21,883 bases of DNA, from assembly GCA_044238605.1 (NCBI GenBank), contig JBIICY010000015.1, positions 1 to 21,883 of the forward strand, read 5' to 3'. The DNA is from UBA10438 sp044238605. GTDB lineage: Bacteria > Bacteroidota > Ignavibacteria > Kapaibacteriales > Kapaibacteriaceae. Position numbers and translations under genes: made by a program. The notes under the pieces are model-generated. The model searched no databases. It saw only the letters and a list, made by a program, of their open reading frames with translations, and had not been told where the DNA came from. Shown one piece after another: positions 9,016 through 14,524 of this stretch. Every line of letters starts with the position of its first letter. The stretch's first letter is position 1.

Positions 9016-9740
9016 TCACGACTTATCTCCCGGCATTTCCAACTCCGCCAGCAAGGCATGGCCCTTTGCAGTGAGCCGGTACTTCTGGAGGCGACTGTAT
9101 GGCTTTTCTGGAATAGTAAATTCGACCATTCCATTTTCAACCAGTTCCTGCAGCGTTCGTTTGAATGCGCCGGTTTTGGACTGCAGTCCCAAGATCACGG
9201 CAAGTTCAGCTGCTGATAACGGTTCTTTACCGAGGGCCAGCAGAATCGCTTCGGACTGGGCCCATGCGTCTGGTTTTTTCCTCGAGATAGTAAGTACCCA
9301 GAATCCACCGTCGATTCTGATTACTGGATCGGGAAGCCCGGCGTCGCGGCAGCGGCTGATCATGTCGCGAATGCCGGTTCCCATGCGCTCGATGTACTTG
9401 GCAAGATACATGGGCTCGACAAGCAGCGGGTTGTGCGGAATCGAGGCATGCGGTCCACGTAATTTTTCGAGTGTCAGCGTGGGCGGCAGGGAACCCGGGT
9501 TCCAGATTTCTAGACGATCCTTGAAGAGCATGACCTGCACACTGGCATTGGAGGTGTAGTCGCGATGCACGACGGCGTTAATGATGGCCTCGGCAACAAC
9601 CTCTTGGGGTATCTCGTATTTCATGGGCACTTGGGTACCGTGCTCGCGTGTACCGATCCAGAGATCGATCTTGGAGAGAACGAAATCCTTGGCTTGGTCT
9701 ACGAGGTCGAAGACCGTGCCTTTGAATACCTGATAGGAAG
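9016..9740 (-). pseudogene. 5'-truncated Schlafen AlbA_2 / HATPase_c_4 ATP-binding regulator, cut by an IS
   Basis: A family-like reading frame runs from the IS boundary at 9740. It begins TSYQVFKGTVFDLVDQAKDF, passes through YEIPQEVVAEAIINAVVHRD and NPGSLPP, and continues to YIERMGTGIRDMISRC, all hallmarks of the HATPase_c_4 (RecG-like) half of AlbA_2 regulators. A C-terminal winged-helix region follows (LGLQSKTGAFKRTLQELVE). The N-terminal AlbA_2 DNA-binding domain is absent. Translation could start at GTG 9630 or ATG 9624, giving about 202-204 residues, but that protein would begin in mid-domain. The first in-frame stop upstream, at 9757-9759, is the same TGA that ends the IS transposase. 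Probably non-functional. Confidence 0.8.
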
Positions 9741-9866
9741 TGATCCTCCCCCTGTTTCATCGACAGTGAGTGTGATCGTTTGTTAGCAAAGATATACGTT
9801 CCTCAAATTCTATCGGATTGAGATAGCCGATACCTGAGTGTAGGCGCTCGATAAGGTAGAATATCG
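9741..9866 (-). mobile_element. IS3-family element remnant: 3' end with terminal repeat
   Basis: The boundary sequence TGATCCTCCCCCTGTTTCA begins at 9741, with the TG/CA ends of IS3-family elements. On the - strand the C-terminus of the OrfB transposase reads LHSGIGYLNPIEFEER then LTNDHTHCR and stops at 9757-9759. That is the YNxxRLHSxLGYxxPxxFE motif of the DDE integrase core. Homology ends at about 9866, where the frame soon hits stops, so the left part of the element has been deleted. The same end is present at 21758-21883 with roughly 80% identity by eye, so these are related but distinct copies. Confidence 0.8.
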
Positions 9867-9924
9867 TCTTGCAACATAGGCCGTCATTCTAAACCACTAA
9901 GCTTGTCAGAGCGCTTAGAAGACT

Positions 9925-9945
9925 AACTCTCCCAATTGGATAGTT
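9925..9945. repeat. Palindrome family A, degenerate copy 3
   Basis: An imperfect version of TACTCTCCAATTGGAGAGTA (AACTCTCCCAA / TTGGATAGTT), downstream of the 76-aa gene on the - strand. It is the third member of a family found after three consecutive small genes. Confidence 0.5.
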
Positions 9946-9989
9946 TTGCCCTTATCTGAGCGCGCGTGTATTGCAGCTCTTATGTATCA

Positions 9990-10009
9990 AAACAACTTAT
10001 CTGTTGTTT
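9990..10009 (-). terminator. Hairpin over the stop codon of the 76-aa gene
   Basis: Arms AAACAAC and GTTGTTT surround a 6-nt loop containing the TAA stop. On the - strand the second arm ends in TTTT, so it could act as a weak terminator. No longer U tract follows. Confidence 0.3.
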
Positions 10010-10227
10010 ACAAGTACCCTTTTAGGGACGCCGTTATCGTCATATATGGCGTACGTATAGGGACTTAAAACCCCATTAGCTCCATATTGCTCTACTACCA
10101 CCCCTATCCACTTCTTCCCTGTTGATGGTGTGGGCTGCGCTGTTGCGCTATTGTACATAGTGCCAGCCAAGAAAGCGACCACCGCTACTGTAAACACCAG
10201 CGCTGCTACAGATAACTTCTTATACAT
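9997..10227 (-). CDS. Small secreted protein, array gene 1 (paralogue of gene 7)
   Basis: 76 residues, with a good Shine-Dalgarno (AAGGAG, 5 nt before ATG). The signal peptide or N-terminal membrane anchor reads MYKKLSVAALVFTVAVVAFL, then AGTMYNSATAQ, with a plausible cleavage after ATA. The mature part is about 45 residues (KKWIGVVVEQYGANG, then VPKRVLVNN). The leader matches the 78-aa gene at 12506-12742 nearly residue for residue (KKLSVxALV, FxAGTMxxSATA), and both mature parts carry a similar VGxV/IGVVV strand. I do not recognise the family. It is the last gene of the small-gene array in the direction of transcription. Confidence 0.7.
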   Translation of the reverse strand: MYKKLSVAALVFTVAVVAFLAGTMYNSATAQPTPSTGKKWIGVVVEQYGANGVLSPYTYAIYDDNGVPKRVLVNNR

Positions 10228-10260
10228 ATCATCTCCTTCGTGTGTTAAATACTGGTACCA

Positions 10261-10280
10261 TACTCTCCAATTGGAGAGTA
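10261..10280. repeat. Palindrome family A, perfect copy 1
   Basis: TACTCTCCAATTGGAGAGTA, a perfect 20-bp palindrome between the stop of the 92-aa gene and the leader of the 76-aa gene. No strong U tract on the - strand, so not a classical terminator. Confidence 0.7.
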
Positions 10281-10287
10281 GTGGCGC

Positions 10288-10566
10288 TTAGTTATCGTAC
10301 AAGTACTCGCGCCACGTCTGGCCTGTTAGAAGGCGCTGCTTAAGTATTACCTTTCTGTGCTCCACGTTCCTTAGCCCCCAATCCCCTTCTAAAGGCTTTA
10401 GGGAAACGACCCGCCTTACGAAGTACTCCTTCTTTTCTGGGATACTGTAGTCCCAGAGCTGCCCCGTCCACTCCTCGTAGGTATCTACAACTATTACTAC
10501 GTTGTATAGCACTCCTACGATTACTGCGAGCGCTACCAGTGTTACTATTACTGTCTTGTTTTTCAT
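10288..10566 (-). CDS. Small membrane-anchored protein, array gene 2
   Basis: 92 residues, ATG preceded by AGGAACAGGG. Residues ~5-28 form one hydrophobic segment (TVIVTLVALAVIVGVLYNVV), a signal anchor or uncleaved signal peptide. A charged ~60-residue domain follows (EKKEYFVRRVVSLKPLEGDW, then VEHRKVILKQRLLTGQTW). Lys4 and few N-terminal charges predict the C-terminal part outside the cytoplasm. I see no known domain. It is flanked on both sides by family A palindromes. Confidence 0.65.
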   Translation of the reverse strand: MKNKTVIVTLVALAVIVGVLYNVVIVVDTYEEWTGQLWDYSIPEKKEYFVRRVVSLKPLEGDWGLRNVEHRKVILKQRLLTGQTWREYLYDN

Positions 10567-10596
10567 ACCCTGTTCCTATTGTATTGCTTAAAATTA

Positions 10597-10615
10597 ACTC
10601 TCCAATTTGGAGAGT
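10597..10615. repeat. Palindrome family A, copy 2
   Basis: ACTCTCCAATTTGGAGAGT, 9-bp arms around one central base, between the stop of the 92-aa coiled-coil gene and the start of the 92-aa membrane gene. On the - strand it is followed by TAATTTTAA, so weak terminator activity is possible. Confidence 0.65.
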
Positions 10616-10617
10616 AG

Positions 10618-10896
10618 CTAACTAGGCAGCCCTAAGCCTTGGCTAGTCTGGCCTGCTACGCTCTTCTCTACTTCGACTAGGCGCGCTTCCATCTCCACTG
10701 CTACGTAGACTCTAGCATAACTAGCAGACAACTGGGAGACAGCGTGTATAGCTTTTAGACGTAAGGCCTCGTCCTGTCTATCTAGTATCTCGTCTGCCTT
10801 CTTTAAGGCCTTCTCTAGCGTCTGTATTACAGGAGCTAAGCTCTTCTGCTTCTTACTGCCGCGCTCTTCGCGCGCTTTATATGGATTACTGTTCAT
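10618..10896 (-). CDS. Small charged helical protein, array gene 3
   Basis: 92 residues with no signal peptide or membrane segment. It is basic at the N-terminus (YKAREERGSKKQKS), then forms long amphipathic helices with heptad-like spacing (TLEKALKKADEILDRQDEAL, then YVAVEMEARLVEVEKSVAG), so a coiled-coil or phage small-terminase-like fold is possible. The ATG lies 4 nt after the stop of the coding-like stretch 10901-11044, suggesting the two were once one operon. Codon use is rich in CTA, ATA and AGG, unlike the RM and envelope genes, which hints at phage or plasmid origin. Function unknown. Confidence 0.6.
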   Translation of the reverse strand: MNSNPYKAREERGSKKQKSLAPVIQTLEKALKKADEILDRQDEALRLKAIHAVSQLSASYARVYVAVEMEARLVEVEKSVAGQTSQGLGLPS

Positions 10897-10900
10897 TACC

Positions 10901-11163
10901 CTACTTCCTTAGTGCATAGCCTATCTCTTGCATAGCTAAGGCTTCTTCGTCTGTTTGTTCTGGTATAGAGAGCACTACGCTACCTACTCGTACTTCCTGT
11001 TGCCTCCCTTTACTATCTCTGCCACTAGCTCCCAGTCCAGATAACTACTGTCTGTAACAAGCTCTTATCCGTCTAGCCTCTTCTCTATACTGGCTATAGT
11101 TAAGCCTTCTATAGCATTGCTAATAAGTCCTCCACGTCTATCCCTAGCTTATCTGCACGAGGC
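10901..11163 (-). pseudogene. Degraded coding-like region upstream of array gene 3
   Basis: This ~310-bp gap holds no intact gene. On the - strand, protein-like stretches are split over frames. One frame gives IASIEKRLDG, a TAA, then ELVTDSSYLDWELVAEIVKG and on to a TAG. Another frame is open from 11044 to 10901 and ends VGSVVLSIPEQTDEEALAMQ then EIGYALRK with a stop at 10901. A third reads DKLGIDVEDLLAML before a stop near 11110. CTA, ATA and AGG codons are common, as in the next gene. It may be one frameshifted gene or two short overlapping ones; I cannot decide by eye. Confidence 0.35.
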
Positions 11164-11187
11164 CGCAATGCGATACTTTGCGGTTGA

Positions 11188-11199
11188 GCAGCGTGCTGC
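11188..11199. repeat. Palindrome family B, copy 1
   Basis: GCAGCGTGCTGC, one mismatch from perfect symmetry, just downstream of the 92-aa METQSRD gene on the - strand. Confidence 0.55.
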
Positions 11200-11205
11200 A
11201 AACAT

Positions 11206-11484
11206 TTATTCACCGAAATGGCGTTCTCTGCATTGCCAAAACCAATAAGGCTTTTCATGAGAATAGCGATGTTTCTCGTAATCACAAGATGAATAATCAG
11301 AGCAGAATTGGTGAAAAAATTGTCCCATTAGCACGACTATGATGATACCGAATAGCCAGTATAGTATCGCTTTAACAAAACGATCAGGCGGACTTTCGGA
11401 ATTGTTAGAAGGCGGCCAAGGTGACATCGGGGCATGCGGCCTGCCGTAAGGATTCCTTTGGGTGTCTCTGCTTTGTGTTTCCAT
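11206..11484 (-). CDS. Small single-pass membrane protein, array gene 4 (paralogue of gene 8)
   Basis: 92 residues. A polar, proline-rich N-terminus (METQSRDTQRNPYGRPHAP) is followed by one membrane segment at about 39-60 (AILYWLFGIIIVVLMGQFF) and a Cys/Tyr/His-rich tail ending WFWQC then RHFGE. It is a clear paralogue of the gene at 12896-13129, sharing METQSRD, RPHAP, ILYW with the membrane segment, and the WFWQCxxxHFG end. Conservation of this aromatic-Cys tail and of the N-terminus suggests both ends matter. The start context is weak (GAAGTAATCAG). Family unknown. Confidence 0.7.
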   Translation of the reverse strand: METQSRDTQRNPYGRPHAPMSPWPPSNNSESPPDRFVKAILYWLFGIIIVVLMGQFFHQFCSDYSSCDYEKHRYSHEKPYWFWQCRERHFGE

Positions 11485-11507
11485 CTGATTACTTCATTCT
11501 ATTATAA

Positions 11508-11519
11508 GCAGCATGCTGC
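11508..11519. repeat. Palindrome family B, perfect copy 2
   Basis: GCAGCATGCTGC, a perfect 12-bp palindrome between the stop of the 113-aa gene and the start of the METQSRD gene. Confidence 0.65.
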
Positions 11520-11523
11520 CAAT

Positions 11524-11865
11524 TTACGGGGTGTCGAAGGTCATGAAATTTTGAATACCATTTCGATCACGCCATGCAACGATGCGTGATTTCCCTGTGC
11601 CTGTATGGTATAGTACAACGTATTTAAAATTGCCGCCAACATATGCCTTTTCATACGCTGGATCATTTCCGATCATCGTATTGGTGGCGGCCCCATCAGA
11701 TCCTGATTCCTGAATTGCTACCCATTCGCCCTGCGGACTGGCTGCAATCGTGCGAACTGTTGCAGGGGGCTGCGCCGTTGCATTGGGCCGAAATAGGACT
11801 GCGGCGGCCATAAGAACTATGGCGGATGATACGCCAATCATGATGGATTTAATTGTAGTATTCAT
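11524..11865 (-). CDS. Small secreted protein, array gene 5
   Basis: 113 residues, Shine-Dalgarno AGGTGAG before ATG. A signal peptide (SIMIGVSSAIVLMAAAVLF, then RPNATAQPPA) shares the late NATAQP/SATAQP pattern with array gene 1. The mature part is about 78 residues and looks like a small beta domain (GEWVAIQESGSDG, YVGGNFKYVVLYHTGTGKSR, IVAWRDRNGIQNF). A similar YVGxV/IAW pattern occurs in array gene 7, so the three secreted proteins may be distant relatives. No known family recognised. Confidence 0.7.
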   Translation of the reverse strand: MNTTIKSIMIGVSSAIVLMAAAVLFRPNATAQPPATVRTIAASPQGEWVAIQESGSDGAATNTMIGNDPAYEKAYVGGNFKYVVLYHTGTGKSRIVAWRDRNGIQNFMTFDTP

Positions 11866-11889
11866 ATCTCACCTAGGGTCTGGATGGTT

Positions 11890-12081
11890 TCATATTTGAC
11901 TTTCATTATTGCGGCAAGGGGGATACGGACAATTCCTAGACCATTTTGTGCCGCGTTTCCTTTTCCGATGTCCAAGGCTCACATGGCGGTATTCTTTCCA
12001 AGCAAACCCAATAGCTATAAAAACTACGTTTGCCAGCAGTGCAATCAGACAGCCTGTTTTTTCTTCGTTGTCAAAGCGCAT
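11890..12081 (-). CDS. Very small membrane protein with CPYPPC tail, array gene 6a
   Basis: 63 residues. One membrane segment at about 9-28 (TGCLIALLANVVFIAIGFAW) is followed by a strongly basic stretch (GHRKRKRGTKWSR) and CPYPPC near the end. The basic side points to a cytoplasmic C-terminus. The ATG lies 22 nt after the family B palindrome at 12104, as with its neighbours. The upstream sequence AAAGGC could serve as ribosome site. Little else can be said; it could be a spurious ORF, but position, strand and composition fit the array. Confidence 0.5.
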   Translation of the reverse strand: MRFDNEEKTGCLIALLANVVFIAIGFAWKEYRHVSLGHRKRKRGTKWSRNCPYPPCRNNESQI

Positions 12082-12103
12082 TTTATTGCCTTTATCTAAA
12101 TGT

Positions 12104-12115
12104 GCAGCGCGCTGC
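12104..12115. repeat. Palindrome family B, perfect copy 3
   Basis: GCAGCGCGCTGC, a perfect 12-bp palindrome between the 94-aa gene and the 63-aa gene. Confidence 0.6.
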
Positions 12116-12163
12116 CAGTTTGCAAAGTCAACACACCTGAATGTATGCAGATTTTAGGCGCTG

Positions 12164-12448
12164 CTACCTGATGAACTGATCGTCGTCTAATTCACCATTC
12201 AACAGTGTAATGAAGTCATTATCTACCCTCTTTTGCCAAAACACTTTTAGAGGATGAACATCATCGTGATACCATACAGGGACAGAATAAACACCAACCC
12301 CATTGGGGTGTATAAAGTTGTATAGTAGCGTGTGCAGATCTTTGGCAATGCTGCCAGGTATGCACAGAGCTGCAATCGTCGAAACAACTTGAAACGGTTT
12401 CAATGGGTGCGCTTTTACAAGTGCAAAGAGATGGGATGGGATATTCAT
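12164..12448 (-). CDS. Small soluble protein of unknown function, array gene 6b
   Basis: 94 residues, with a good Shine-Dalgarno (GGAAGGTGAG) 3 nt before ATG. There is no clear signal peptide; the N-terminus reads MNIPSHLFALVKAHPLKPF and the C-terminus is acidic (LLNGELDDDQF). HPLKPF near the start and HPLKVF near residue 65 form a weak internal repeat. It is the only apparently cytoplasmic protein in the right half of the small-gene array, so an immunity or regulatory role is possible, but nothing in the sequence shows it. Confidence 0.6.
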   Translation of the reverse strand: MNIPSHLFALVKAHPLKPFQVVSTIAALCIPGSIAKDLHTLLYNFIHPNGVGVYSVPVWYHDDVHPLKVFWQKRVDNDFITLLNGELDDDQFIR

Positions 12449-12505
12449 AGCTCACCTTCCGCTTGTTAGAAGTAAACAACCTGTCGCATCACTTCGGGGT
12501 ATGAA

Positions 12506-12742
12506 CTACCTTGAAGTTTCCTGCGCTTGAGCATAGTAGTATTTAGGGTATGGGACATTCTCAACCCATGCAATGTATACTGCACCGTTATTCTTTGTTA
12601 CAGCCCCAACATATATTCTTTCTTCCGCTGCAGTATTGGCTGCAGTATTGGCTGCAGTTGCACTGGTAAACATAGTGCCAGCAACAAACGATGCGGTCGC
12701 AACAACTACAACCAGTGCAAGGACAGACAGTTTCTTTTGCAT
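12506..12742 (-). CDS. Small secreted protein, array gene 7 (paralogue of gene 1)
   Basis: 78 residues from the ATG at 12742, chosen because AGGGG lies ~6 nt upstream and because MQKKLSV aligns with MYKKLSV of the paralogue; an in-frame ATG at 12778 would add 12 residues. Signal peptide MQKKLSVLALVVVVATASFV, then AGTMFTSATAANT. A 12-bp tandem repeat at 12627-12660 encodes an AANT repeat just after the likely cleavage site. The mature part is about 45 residues (RIYVGAVTKNNGAVYIAWVE). The repeat differs between the two paralogues, pointing to slippage. Function unknown. Confidence 0.7.
   Translation of the reverse strand: MQKKLSVLALVVVVATASFVAGTMFTSATAANTAANTAAEERIYVGAVTKNNGAVYIAWVENVPYPKYYYAQAQETSR
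12627..12660. repeat. 12-bp in-frame tandem repeat in array gene 7
   Basis: GCTGCAGTATTG twice, then GCTGCAGTTG. It is in frame, so copy-number change would alter the linker after the signal peptide by 4 residues. Confidence 0.7.
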
Positions 12743-12895
12743 ATATACCCCTGTGTTAAATGGTGTGGATGGTTTCAAACATGCAGCCTGCTAGGCATTT
12801 ATGGTGTCGATTCTTGGGTGAATAGCTACAACATCAAATGCTCTGAACACGGGAGATTACGGTACGTCATTGCCATGATGTGCTATTCCTGTATC

Positions 12896-13129
12896 CTACT
12901 CCCCTCCAAAATGTTGGTTAGGACATTGCCAAAACCATGTGTGTTCCCTATATCTTTTGGGGCAAATTTGATGGCTCAGCTGACCAATAACCAAAATTAT
13001 AATGATCACCAAAATCCAGTAGAGAATAATTTTAACAAAGCCCCAAAGCGGATCTTCGGGATTGTTAGGCTGTGGCGCATGTGGCCTAACAAAAGGATTG
13101 CTTAGGTTATCTCTACTTTGTGTTTCCAT
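12896..13129 (-). CDS. Small single-pass membrane protein, array gene 8 (paralogue of gene 4)
   Basis: 77 residues from the ATG at 13129, aligned with METQSRD of its paralogue; an in-frame ATG at 13168 would add 13 residues but lies in the family B repeat. The N-terminus is polar (METQSRDNLSNPFVRPHAP). One membrane segment is at about 33-55 (FVKIILYWILVIIIILVIGQ), then a basic stretch and an end with WFWQCPNQHFG. The 153 bp downstream, before array gene 7, hold no gene that I can see. Function unknown. Confidence 0.7.
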   Translation of the reverse strand: METQSRDNLSNPFVRPHAPQPNNPEDPLWGFVKIILYWILVIIIILVIGQLSHQICPKRYREHTWFWQCPNQHFGGE

Positions 13130-13153
13130 CTCACTTACTTTCTTCAAAATGTA

Positions 13154-13164
13154 TAGCATGCTGC
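13154..13164. repeat. Palindrome family B, degenerate copy 4
   Basis: TAGCATGCTGC, half-symmetric relative of GCAGCATGCTGC, just upstream of the second METQSRD gene at the same relative position as copy 2 before the first. A further weak relative (GCAGCCTGCT) is at 12783-12792. Confidence 0.5.
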
Positions 13165-13303
13165 GCATTTAAGTTGTCAATTCCTGTTTGCGGCTTCCGT
13201 CATTTGCTGTTTGATGGATTCCAATCGCGATATCGTTACTCAGTGCGCACCCGATTCCGCGGTGGCAGAACCTGATGGGATCATTATGTTGATTGCCAAA
13301 GAT

Positions 13304-14482
13304 CTATCTGTAGTCCAGGATCTCTGCAGACCACGATATTCCGCCATTAAACCATACCTGCTCATCGAGTAGAAATTCATTGGTAGAACCAACATCTCCA
13401 GGTTTGAGGTTGACGGTCAGCCAGTGATCTCGTTTATACGCAACCCGATCGGTTGCATTGTCTTTGAGCTCAAGGCGCACAAGTACCTGACGAACTTTAC
13501 TCAACGGGTGCATGCATTGCACCCCCTCCAGTCGCATTTTAAAGATGCAATTGGATTCATAACCTTCGCAGTACCACCATCGAGCATTCTCAAAATCAAG
13601 AACACCTTCAGGCCCAAAACGACCGGTCTCAGGATCTAGGTAATGAGGAATGCCACGGTCATACATTCGAATTCTGGACTTTACCTGAGATTCTCCATTG
13701 GTAAATATTCTGTCATTGGGACCAAGCGATCCAAAACTGTAATCAACAATCGGTTGCTTTCGTGTGTCCAACAATCGATACTTGGAATTGCGATCAAGCA
13801 CAATTAGCCTTAGTACTCCATTTCGATACCATATCGTCTTTAGAGAATATGTAAATGGATCGGCCCATGAAAACAGCGGCCTACCGGCTAATAGATCAAA
13901 GACATTGGTCTTTATATTTGAGAGCTTCTCATTCCATTTCCTCCGTATCAACAGATAGGAATCGCCAACTTCAGTGATACTTCCAGAGTCTAGTACAACC
14001 CCAGTTTTGATATCAACAACAAAGGCCTCCTCGGCAGATGAGTAATCGTATCCGCCGAACACCCCAACATTGTCATTAAAAAAGCCTGGAGTCCATATCA
14101 AGATGCTTCTCTCAGTACTTGGTTTCGATCGAATGGAATGCGAGTAGCTGACGTAAGGGAGCACCTGACGCCCTGTTGTGTCATACAATGATTCTTCAAA
14201 AAAGACACCGGTCTCTGGAGCATACATTCCCGGTGGCGCTGTTGGATGATTCGTGTATGGCAATACGACTCTCCGATACCCAATAATCAGTGGTGATTTT
14301 GGGTAATCACTCGACAAGACATACACCGAGTCGAACTTCATTGCACGGATCTTAGCAGGAACTTTGGCACCCTCGCTGGCAAATGAAGAGATTGTCAGTA
14401 CGAAGAGTAAGCCACAGATCAGGGTTGATATGGCGTTAACCCGACGCTTCGGGGATGACAGTATTGACAAAGTAGTCTCCAA
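13304..14482 (-). CDS. Secreted protein of unknown function (TTG start likely)
   Basis: 392 residues if translation begins at the TTG at 14482. A TAA lies a few codons upstream in frame and no ATG occurs before the hydrophobic segment, so a TTG start is likely. Residues ~14-35 are a signal peptide (VNAISTLICGLLFVLTISSF, ending ASEG). The mature part is beta-rich and repeatedly describes strand-turn units with aromatic residues (GVFGGYDYSSAEEAF, YRNGVLRLIVLDRNSKYRLL), which could be a WD- or NHL-like propeller. Four cysteines occur in or near WYCEGYESNCIF and VQCMHP. It lies 42 bp after hsdR on the same strand, so it may be read from the RM operon, but its product type does not suggest an RM role. 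Confidence 0.7.
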   Translation of the reverse strand: METTLSILSSPKRRVNAISTLICGLLFVLTISSFASEGAKVPAKIRAMKFDSVYVLSSDYPKSPLIIGYRRVVLPYTNHPTAPPGMYAPETGVFFEESLYDTTGRQVLPYVSYSHSIRSKPSTERSILIWTPGFFNDNVGVFGGYDYSSAEEAFVVDIKTGVVLDSGSITEVGDSYLLIRRKWNEKLSNIKTNVFDLLAGRPLFSWADPFTYSLKTIWYRNGVLRLIVLDRNSKYRLLDTRKQPIVDYSFGSLGPNDRIFTNGESQVKSRIRMYDRGIPHYLDPETGRFGPEGVLDFENARWWYCEGYESNCIFKMRLEGVQCMHPLSKVRQVLVRLELKDNATDRVAYKRDHWLTVNLKPGDVGSTNEFLLDEQVWFNGGISWSAEILDYR

Positions 14483-14524
14483 GTCAGTTTACAAAAATCC
14501 CATCGATTCAATAACGACACGCTC

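Noticed and set aside
9578..9760. 60-aa ORF on the - strand near the IS boundary
   Set aside because: Out-of-frame shadow of the truncated AlbA-type gene; the correct frame gives clear HATPase_c_4 sequence.
10261..10280. Rho-independent terminator
   Set aside because: The hairpin is strong and symmetric, but no run of T follows on the transcribed (-) strand; listed as a repeat instead.
12527..13105. 192-aa ORF on the + strand
   Set aside because: Antisense to two small genes that have paralogues elsewhere in the window; composition is Cys/Ile/Asn-rich as expected of a reverse-frame artefact.
9925..13168. Classical integron gene-cassette array
   Set aside because: Same-strand small genes with palindromic spacers suggested it, but I find no integrase in the window and no regular RYYYAAC/GTTRRRY core boxes at the right spacing around the palindromes.
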